From Burkholderia oklahomensis C6786 (lineage in GTDB: Bacteria > Pseudomonadota > Gammaproteobacteria > Burkholderiales > Burkholderiaceae): DNA of 64,000 nt. Within the stretch, counting starts at the first letter, position 1; every line of letters begins with the position of its first letter. The stretch lies in assembly GCF_000959365.1 (NCBI RefSeq), contig NZ_CP009556.1:1302001-1366000 (forward strand). The letters are read 5' to 3'. The position numbers and the translations under genes are program-made. The notes beneath the pieces were generated by a model that was not told the origin of the DNA, did no database searches, and worked only from the letters and a program-made list of their open reading frames with translations. Below are positions 57,748-64,000 of this stretch, in pieces.

Positions 57748-59619
57748 ATGTCATCGGGAGTGCAGGGCGGATCGACCGCCAACGTGAACGCTTATCAGAC
57801 CCATCCGCTGCGCGACGCGGCGAGCGCGCTCGGCACGTTGTCGCCGCAGGCGTATGTCGACGTGGTGTCGGCCGCGCAGCGCAACTTCCTTGAGCGAATG
57901 TCGCAGCTCGCCTCCGAGCAGTGCGACGCACAGCCGGTGGCGCGCGACGCGCGCCTCGACGAGAAGCCGGCGCTGGGCGCGCCGCGGGAGCGCGGCGCGT
58001 CGCAATACGATGCGGCGGACGAGAAGGCGTCGGACAACGGCAGCCGCGCGACCGGCGGGGCGAAGCTGGCCGAGTTGCTGGGCGTGCTGATGAGCATCAT
58101 CAGCGCGAGCAGCCTGGAGGAGCTCAAGCAGCGCTCGAACATCTGGAACCAGATGTCGAAGGCCGCGCAGGATAGTTTGAACCGGTTGTCCGACGCGCTC
58201 CAGCGCGCGACCGATGCTGCAAAAGAGGCGACCGACGCGGCCGAGCGGGCGGCCGCCGCGGCAAAGCAGGCGGCCGCCGATGCGAAGGCCGCGGACGCGG
58301 CCGTCGGCGCCGCGCAGAAGGATTACGACGCCGGGGCCGAGCGGGGCCTGCCCGATGAAAAAATGAAGATGCTGCAAGATGCGCTCGAACAGGCAAAGCA
58401 GCAGGCCGGCGAAGCGCACAACCGCGCGGATGCACTGCAGGCGGATGCGACGAAGAAGCTCGACAAGGCGGCCGCGCTCGCGACGCAGGCGCGCGAACAC
58501 GAGCAACAGGTTGACGACGCGGTGAATCGGGCCTCGCAGCAATACGGCGCGAGCGCGCCGCAGCGCGCGGCGCCGACGTTGAGCGGCGCGGCCAAGCTCA
58601 CGGCCGTGCTCGGCAAGCTGCAGGAGCTGATTTCGGCGGGCAACGTGAAGGAACTCGAATCGAAGCAAAAGCTCTTCACCGAGATGCAGGCGAAGCGCGA
58701 GGCCGAACTGCAGAAGAAGTCCGACGAGTATCAGGAACAGGTGAAGAAGGCTGCGGAGATGCAGCAGACGATGGGTTGCGTCGGCAAGATCGTCGGCTGG
58801 TTGATCACCGCGGTGAGCTTCGCGGCGGCGGCGTTCACGGGCGGCGCGAGCCTCGCGCTCGCGGCGGTGGGCCTCGCGCTCGCGGTCGGCGACGAGATCG
58901 GCCGCGCGACGACGGGCGTGTCGTTCATGGACAAGCTGATGCAGCCCGTGATGGACACGATCCTGAAGCCGCTGATGGATTTCATCTCGTCACTGATCAC
59001 GAAGGCGCTTGTCGCGTGCGGCGTCGATCAGCAGAAGGCCGAACTCGCCGGCGCGATCCTCGGCGCCATCATGACGGGCGTCGCGCTCATTGCCGCGGCG
59101 TTCGTCGGCGCGTCGGCGGTGAAAGCGGTCGCGTCGAAGGTGATCAACGCGGTCGCGGGCCAGTTGACGAAGCTGATGGATTCGGCGATCGGCAAGATGC
59201 TTGTGCAACTGATCGAGAAGTTCGCCCAAAAATCCGGGTTCCAGGCGCTTGGCTCGCGCACCGCGACCGCGATGACACGGATGCGCCGCGCGATCGGCGC
59301 GGAGTCGAACGAGGGGAGGATGCTGCTCGCGAACCGGTTCGAGAAGGCGGGCACCGTGATGAACGTCGGCAATCAGGTGTCGCAGGCGGCGGGCGAGATC
59401 GTCGTTGGCGTCGAGCGCGCGAAGGCGATGGGCCTGCTCGCCGACATCAAGGAGGCGATGTACGACATCAAGCTGCTCGGCGATCTGCTGAAGCAGGCGG
59501 TCGACGCCTTCGCCGAGCACAACCGTGTGCTTGCGCAACTGATGCAGCGGATGTCGGATGCAGGCCAGATGGAAACGTCGACGGGCAAGCTGATCCTGCG
59601 TAACGCCCGCGCAGTGTAA
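57748..59619 (+). CDS. bipB: T3SS translocator BipB (SipB/IpaB type)
   Basis: 623 residues, as for B. pseudomallei BipB (620). Long coiled coils in the N-terminal half ([65 protein letters not shown]), two membrane segments ([54 protein letters not shown]) and a C-terminal amphipathic region. Inserts into the host membrane with BipC. GAGC-type weak ribosome site. Confidence 0.96.
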   Translation: MSSGVQGGSTANVNAYQTHPLRDAASALGTLSPQAYVDVVSAAQRNFLERMSQLASEQCDAQPVARDARLDEKPALGAPRERGASQYDAADEKASDNGSRATGGAKLAELLGVLMSIISASSLEELKQRSNIWNQMSKAAQDSLNRLSDALQRATDAAKEATDAAERAAAAAKQAAADAKAADAAVGAAQKDYDAGAERGLPDEKMKMLQDALEQAKQQAGEAHNRADALQADATKKLDKAAALATQAREHEQQVDDAVNRASQQYGASAPQRAAPTLSGAAKLTAVLGKLQELISAGNVKELESKQKLFTEMQAKREAELQKKSDEYQEQVKKAAEMQQTMGCVGKIVGWLITAVSFAAAAFTGGASLALAAVGLALAVGDEIGRATTGVSFMDKLMQPVMDTILKPLMDFISSLITKALVACGVDQQKAELAGAILGAIMTGVALIAAAFVGASAVKAVASKVINAVAGQLTKLMDSAIGKMLVQLIEKFAQKSGFQALGSRTATAMTRMRRAIGAESNEGRMLLANRFEKAGTVMNVGNQVSQAAGEIVVGVERAKAMGLLADIKEAMYDIKLLGDLLKQAVDAFAEHNRVLAQLMQRMSDAGQMETSTGKLILRNARAV

Positions 59620-59658
59620 TACGGGCGATCACTTTTTTTCGAAGTCGAAGAGGTGCAT

Positions 59659-60888
59659 ATGTCAATCGGTGTGCAAAACAGCGGCATCAACATCAGCAAT
59701 GCGGAGCTGTCCCGGCTCGTGGACGTGGGTATGTCCGAGCAAGGCGACAAGGTGGTCCGCGACGACGGCCGCGCGCTTGTGCGCGCGGACGCGGCGCTCG
59801 CGGCCGTCGTCGGTGCACGGGTGTCGCCGCAACGCGACGCGGACGCGGGTGCGCAGCGCGTCGAGCTCGCTCAGCCGAAGCCCGCCGCGCAGACGCTCGC
59901 GATGGACCGGCAAACAGTTTCTGGGATCGAGCGCGAGCACAAGCGGCTCGCCGCGAGTCAAATGCCGGCGGTGACGGGCATGCATGACGCGCTCGTTCAG
60001 CGCCACGCATCGCTCGCCGATGCGAAGGCGAGGGGCGACGAAGCGCCGCGCGCGGCGGCGGGCGGACCGCAGCGTTACTCGTTTGCCAGCGACAAGGGGT
60101 TCGACGCGCTGCTCGCGCTCGGCATCGCGATGCAGAAGAACGTGCAATCGGAGCTCGTGATGCAGGGCAAGCTTACGATGCTCGCGCACAACGCGATGAT
60201 GAGCGCGGCCGAGCAGGATCGCCGCATCGGCGCCGCGCAAATGACGGCCGCGATCACGGGCGGCGTGCTGCAGGCGACGACGTCGCTCGGCGGCGCGGTG
60301 CAGCAGATGAGGGGCTTGAATACGAAGGCGGGGTCGATCGAAAAGGAACTGAAGCCGCAGGCGGAGCTCAAGAAGTTTCATGCGGAGCAGTCGCTCGAGC
60401 TGCGCGGCGTCAACAAGCCGGTGGTGTCGAACGACGGGGCGTCGCATGTGAACGTCAAGCACGACACCGGAAAAACCACGAGCCACGAGATCAACCAAGG
60501 CGGCGATGGGGTGAGTGACGAACACACGAACCGCCTCATGAAGGAGGCAGCCAATCGTCAGCACACCATCGATATGCAAGGCGCACGTCACGAGCAGAAC
60601 CAACTCAAGGCGGGTCATCAGCAGATGAAGGGCGATTTGACTCAGTCGAGCGGCCAGATCAGCAAGAACGTGATCGACGGCTCGTCGGCGCAGCAGCAGG
60701 GCGCGGACCGCGCCGAGCAGAGAATGGACGAGAGCGCGCAGCAGACCGCGATGGCGATGGCGAGCGCGCGCGACGAAGCCGCGCACCGCAGCCGAGACGC
60801 CGCGCAGAAGGCGCTCGACGCGGCGAAGAGCCAGATCGCGAACAGCAACGCGGTCGCCGCGCAGGTGGCCGGCAATCTGCGGGCCTGA
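59659..60888 (+). CDS. bipC: T3SS translocator BipC (SipC/IpaC type)
   Basis: 409 residues, close to the 419 of B. pseudomallei. [20 protein letters not shown] start, one hydrophobic stretch around residues 155-225 ([44 protein letters not shown]) and a coiled-coil C-terminus. Forms the pore with BipB and in related systems binds actin. ATG 59659 preceded by GAAGAGG; an in-frame GTG at 59653 is less likely. Confidence 0.95.
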   Translation: MSIGVQNSGINISNAELSRLVDVGMSEQGDKVVRDDGRALVRADAALAAVVGARVSPQRDADAGAQRVELAQPKPAAQTLAMDRQTVSGIEREHKRLAASQMPAVTGMHDALVQRHASLADAKARGDEAPRAAAGGPQRYSFASDKGFDALLALGIAMQKNVQSELVMQGKLTMLAHNAMMSAAEQDRRIGAAQMTAAITGGVLQATTSLGGAVQQMRGLNTKAGSIEKELKPQAELKKFHAEQSLELRGVNKPVVSNDGASHVNVKHDTGKTTSHEINQGGDGVSDEHTNRLMKEAANRQHTIDMQGARHEQNQLKAGHQQMKGDLTQSSGQISKNVIDGSSAQQQGADRAEQRMDESAQQTAMAMASARDEAAHRSRDAAQKALDAAKSQIANSNAVAAQVAGNLRA

Positions 60889-61021
60889 CGGTTCGCGTCG
60901 TGGCGGGGCGGCGTGGGGCGTCCGCCGCGCGCCGCCGCGTTTCGCGGGACGGGCGATGGCGTTTTTGTGAAAGCCGGCGCAGCCGCCCGTCTCTAAGATC
61001 GGAATTCCGATGGTGGAGCGC

Positions 61022-61312
61022 ATGGCGACATACAAGGAACTGAAGGCGCGGGCCGACGCGTTGAGCGCGCAGGTCGAAGCGGCGCGGCAAGCCGAGCTGC
61101 AGGCCGCGATCGACGACGTGCGCGCGAAGGTGCTCGAGTACGGCATCACGGCATACGAAGTGTTCGGATACCGGAAGAAGCCAGGCGAACGCAAGCGCGG
61201 GGCGGTCAAGCCGAAGTATCGCGATCCGGTGACGGGCGCGATCTGGACCGGGCGCGGCATCGAGCCGAAATGGATCCGCGGCCGCGACCGGGACGAATTC
61301 CTGATCGAGTGA
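61022..61312 (+). CDS. bprA: H-NS-like regulator BprA
   Basis: 96 residues. An N-terminal coiled coil (KELKARADALSAQVEAARQAELQAAIDDVRAKV) and a C-terminal H-NS DNA-binding motif (YRDPVTGAIWTGRGIEPKWI). Sits between bipC and bipD exactly as bprA does in B. pseudomallei. Start 61022 with TGGAG close upstream; 61010 is an alternative. Confidence 0.88.
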   Translation: MATYKELKARADALSAQVEAARQAELQAAIDDVRAKVLEYGITAYEVFGYRKKPGERKRGAVKPKYRDPVTGAIWTGRGIEPKWIRGRDRDEFLIE

Positions 61313-61371
61313 AGGCGGGCGTCGCGCATCGCGCGCCCTCGATGAATCTGATAGCACGAAGGTGACACACG

Positions 61372-62307
61372 ATGAACATTCATGCAGACATGGGGCGCGC
61401 GCTGGCCGCGCGGGATTGGCAGGCGATCGCGGCGCTCTCGCAGACGCTGCCCGTCGACGCCGGCGCGCACGCGATGACGGACGACGATCTGCGCGCGGTG
61501 GGCGTCGATCGTCGCGTGCCGGAGCGCAAGCTCGCCGCGATGGTCGACGAATTCGCGTCGGCCAGGTTGCCTGAGCAGATCGACGGGCGTTTCGTCGAGG
61601 GCCGCAGCGCGGACCTCACGGCGTTCGACGATGCGCGCGTCGCGGTGCGCGGCCACGCGCTCGCGCAGCGCAACCTGCTCGAACGATGGGAAGCCGAGCA
61701 CCTGGGCGGCGTGCTCGATGCCGGGGACGGCGCGCGCGCCGGCATCCCGCGGGACCCGATCCTTCAGGGGCTCATCGACGTGATCGGCCAGGGCAAGTCC
61801 GACATCGATGCGTACGCGAAGATCATCGAGGGGATGACGAAATATTTTCAGAGCGTCGCCGATGTGATGAGCAAGCTGCAGAACTACATCAAAGCGAAAG
61901 ACGACAAGAACATGGTGATCGACGGCGACCAGATCCGGCGATTGATCCAGGATGTCATCGACAATCTTCCCCGGATGCAGTTGCCGGCGGGAGCGGACAT
62001 CGCCCGCTGGCGTAAGGAGCTCGGCGACGCCGTCTCGATCAGCGACTCGGGCGTCGTGACGATCAACCCGGACAAGTTGAACAAGATGCGCGATTCGCTG
62101 CCCGGGGACGGCACTGTGTGGGATACGGCGCGCTACCAGGCTTGGAACACCGGGTTCTCCGGCCATAAGGACAACATCCAGAACGACGTCCAGACACTCG
62201 TCGAGAAATACTCGCATCAGAACTCGAGTTTCGACAATCTCGTCAAGGTGCTGAGCGGCGCGATCTCGACGCTGACGGACACCGCGAAAAGCTACCTGCA
62301 GATCTGA
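61372..62307 (+). CDS. bipD: T3SS needle-tip protein BipD (SipD/IpaD type)
   Basis: 311 residues, the size of B. pseudomallei BipD (310). N-terminal self-chaperoning helical part, then the long central coiled coil starting ILQGLIDVIGQGKSDIDAYAKIIEGMTKYFQSVADVMSKLQNYIKAKDDKNM and a C-terminal helix (NLVKVLSGAISTLTDTAKSYLQI). Caps the needle. GAAGGTGAC before ATG. Confidence 0.96.
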   Translation: MNIHADMGRALAARDWQAIAALSQTLPVDAGAHAMTDDDLRAVGVDRRVPERKLAAMVDEFASARLPEQIDGRFVEGRSADLTAFDDARVAVRGHALAQRNLLERWEAEHLGGVLDAGDGARAGIPRDPILQGLIDVIGQGKSDIDAYAKIIEGMTKYFQSVADVMSKLQNYIKAKDDKNMVIDGDQIRRLIQDVIDNLPRMQLPAGADIARWRKELGDAVSISDSGVVTINPDKLNKMRDSLPGDGTVWDTARYQAWNTGFSGHKDNIQNDVQTLVEKYSHQNSSFDNLVKVLSGAISTLTDTAKSYLQI

Positions 62308-62408
62308 ACGACGCCGCGCGCCCGTCTTGCCGTGCCCGCGCGCAACGATGCGCGGGCGCGAACGGTCATTGCCTCCGATCCGCGTAACCGAAAAGAGGAA
62401 ATCTCACC

Positions 62409-64000
62409 ATGCCGCCATCCATTCATCGATCTTCATCCGTCAACAGCGCGCCGGCCGCGGTCGCCGGCCGCGCGATCCGTTCTTCTAACCGGGAGCGCGA
62501 ATTCTCGACCGGCGTGACGCGCGTTTCGAGCGCGCGCCGGCACAGCATGCCGGACATCGGTGCGCGGCGCGTCGGTGCGGCCGACGGTGACGCGTCCGCA
62601 CTGCGGGAATCGTTCCATCGACAGCTCGACACCGTGTCGTCGCGCCCGCAGCAGCCGCCCGCGGGCGAGCCGCGCGAGGCGGGCGTACCGACCGGCGAAT
62701 CGCACGGCGCGACGTCGCTCGAACAGGCGCGCGCGTATCTGGGCGAACTCGCCGGCGATCGTCGCGGCGCGCTGACGACGCTCGTCGCACGACTGAACGG
62801 CCATGATCAGCGCGCGCTCGACCATCTCGCGCTGACCGTGCACGCGCTGCACCTGACGGCCGACGACGCGCGCCATGCAGACGCGTTTGCCGGGATCGGG
62901 GATGCGCTCGCGTCGTTTTTCGCGGCCGCCGCGCGGTCGGGCGGGAAATCGGCCCCGATGTCGCGCGATCTGTGCATCGAGGACAACAAGCACTATCGGA
63001 AGCTCTGCGAGCGCGTCGGCTCCCTGCTGAGGGCCGACGGCATCGCCGACGCGATGTTCGGCCGCGCGCGCGAACGCGGCGATGCGGCGGCGGACGTGCT
63101 CGTGTCCGAGCGGCTCGGTGGACGGATGGACGGGAGCGTGCGTACGAACGGGATGTTGAACCAGCACAGCGGCAGGGCGCAGCTCAGTATGGCGGACAAC
63201 GCGATGAAGTTCGCGCTCGGCGCGCGCCACGCGACGAATCTCGTTGACATGGCCGGCACCGCGCTTGCGTTGCTCGGGCGCACCGATCAATTGTTGAACG
63301 ACGTTTCGCTGAAGCAGCCGGCCACCGACCCGGGCGGACCGCGCGCGCCTCGCGGCGAGCCGGCTGCGCCGCAAGGCGGGCCCGAGCCGGGCGCGGCGCC
63401 GCAACCGGCCGCGCCGGTCGTCGTCAACAACCATAACGAAAACAACGTGAACGTGAACCTCGACGGGCTCGAGAAGCTCGTCAGCGATCTCGGCAGGACG
63501 ATAGGCGCGCTGCTGACGCGGATGGACGGTTTCGATCCGTCGCGCGCGCAGCGCCCGGCCGACGATGCGAACGGTCCCGTGCGCGAGCGGACGGGCGGGC
63601 ACTCGACCGTCGTGAAATCGCCGGTGTCGTTCGCGCAAACGTCGAATGTCACGTCGGGCTCGCCGTCGCCCGACGTGCGCGTCGAACTGGATGGCGATCG
63701 ACCAGGCAATCGGCAGGCCGGATCGCCGACCGTATTGCAAAACGGACTGCTGCAAACCGGATCGCAAACCGGATCGCCGCGTGCGCCGGTCGACGGCGCG
63801 CGTCACGATGCGCCGGCATCGGCGGCGAGCGAGCCGTCCGCCGACCGGCGCACGCCGCCGCCCGCGACCGTCGAGCGGGGCGTCGGAGCCGATGCGCCGC
63901 CGACGGGCGCGTGGCGGTACAACGACAACGACAAGAAGTGGCAAATGGACCGGGCCGATCCGATCGTCAGGACCACCGAAGGCGCGACGCGGATCGATCC
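62409..64000 (+). CDS. bapA: Bsa-secreted protein BapA (3' end outside window)
   Basis: Frame open from ATG 62409 (AAAAGAGGAA upstream) to the window end, 530 residues so far. Position next to bipD and the sequence style match BapA of B. pseudomallei, a large T3SS-3-secreted protein. Residues ~95-300 look globular (EQARAYLGELAGDRRGALTTLVARL; SMADNAMKFALGARHATNLVDMAG); from ~300 it is Pro/Gly/Asp-rich with a striking Asn-rich strand VVVNNHNENNVNVNLDGLEKLV. No enzyme motif seen; role in infection is uncertain. Confidence 0.85.
   Translation, partial: MPPSIHRSSSVNSAPAAVAGRAIRSSNREREFSTGVTRVSSARRHSMPDIGARRVGAADGDASALRESFHRQLDTVSSRPQQPPAGEPREAGVPTGESHGATSLEQARAYLGELAGDRRGALTTLVARLNGHDQRALDHLALTVHALHLTADDARHADAFAGIGDALASFFAAAARSGGKSAPMSRDLCIEDNKHYRKLCERVGSLLRADGIADAMFGRARERGDAAADVLVSERLGGRMDGSVRTNGMLNQHSGRAQLSMADNAMKFALGARHATNLVDMAGTALALLGRTDQLLNDVSLKQPATDPGGPRAPRGEPAAPQGGPEPGAAPQPAAPVVVNNHNENNVNVNLDGLEKLVSDLGRTIGALLTRMDGFDPSRAQRPADDANGPVRERTGGHSTVVKSPVSFAQTSNVTSGSPSPDVRVELDGDRPGNRQAGSPTVLQNGLLQTGSQTGSPRAPVDGARHDAPASAASEPSADRRTPPPATVERGVGADAPPTGAWRYNDNDKKWQMDRADPIVRTTEGATRID

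Noticed and set aside
59662..62217. A minus-strand frame opposite bipC-bipD
   Set aside because: Antisense shadow; the plus strand encodes BipC, BprA and BipD.

Overview
The window is very GC-rich DNA with Burkholderia-like codon use. It carries a near-complete Bsa (T3SS-3, Inv/Mxi-Spa-type) secretion cluster with the translocators BipB, BipC and BipD. That points to the Burkholderia pseudomallei group (B. pseudomallei, thailandensis, oklahomensis and relatives), most likely the second chromosome. The exact species cannot be fixed from the sequence alone.

Layout, left to right. (1) 1-4.1 kb: a polar amino-acid ABC transporter (a fused permease-ATPase cut by the window edge, then its binding protein) and a DUF218/YdcF-like membrane protein. 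(2) 4.1-14.4 kb: a complete selenium-dependent formate oxidation locus. It holds a three-subunit formate dehydrogenase-N whose alpha subunit reads through an in-frame UGA with a visible SECIS hairpin, then fdhE, selA, selB and the selenocysteine tRNA gene selC. (3) 14.4-30.6 kb: a genomic island of about 16.2 kb inserted at the 3' end of selC. It is bounded by a 24-bp direct repeat of the tRNA 3' end and begins with a tyrosine integrase. Its cargo is an amide-nitrogen module: a LuxR-type response regulator, an unusual transporter-like hybrid histidine kinase, a Urt-type ABC transporter, formamidase FmdA, FmdB and aliphatic amidase AmiE. A perfect 10-4-10 inverted repeat lies in the divergent promoter. 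(4) 30.6-36.4 kb: a decayed accessory region with a broken second integrase next to the distal att copy, a candidate secreted effector, a second identical copy of a brnT'-brnA segment, an avidin family protein, an IS110 remnant, a DUF1842-like gene and several unexplained palindromes. (5) 36.4-38.6 kb: a secreted GH3 beta-glucosidase. (6) 39.1-64 kb: the Bsa cluster. The needle-complex operon bsaM-L-K-J-orgA-orgB runs leftward, and bsaN to bsaZ, bicA, bipB, bipC, bprA, bipD and the start of bapA run rightward.

How the parts work together. FdhE and SelAB/selC mature the selenoprotein formate dehydrogenase. The neighbouring island would supply it with formate, because formamidase releases formate plus ammonia. 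The island sensor kinase and regulator probably control uptake and hydrolysis of short-chain amides. The Bsa genes encode a whole injectisome with its export gate, ATPase, sorting platform, chaperones, translocators and regulators. The region between the two systems has the mosaic look of repeated insertion and deletion.
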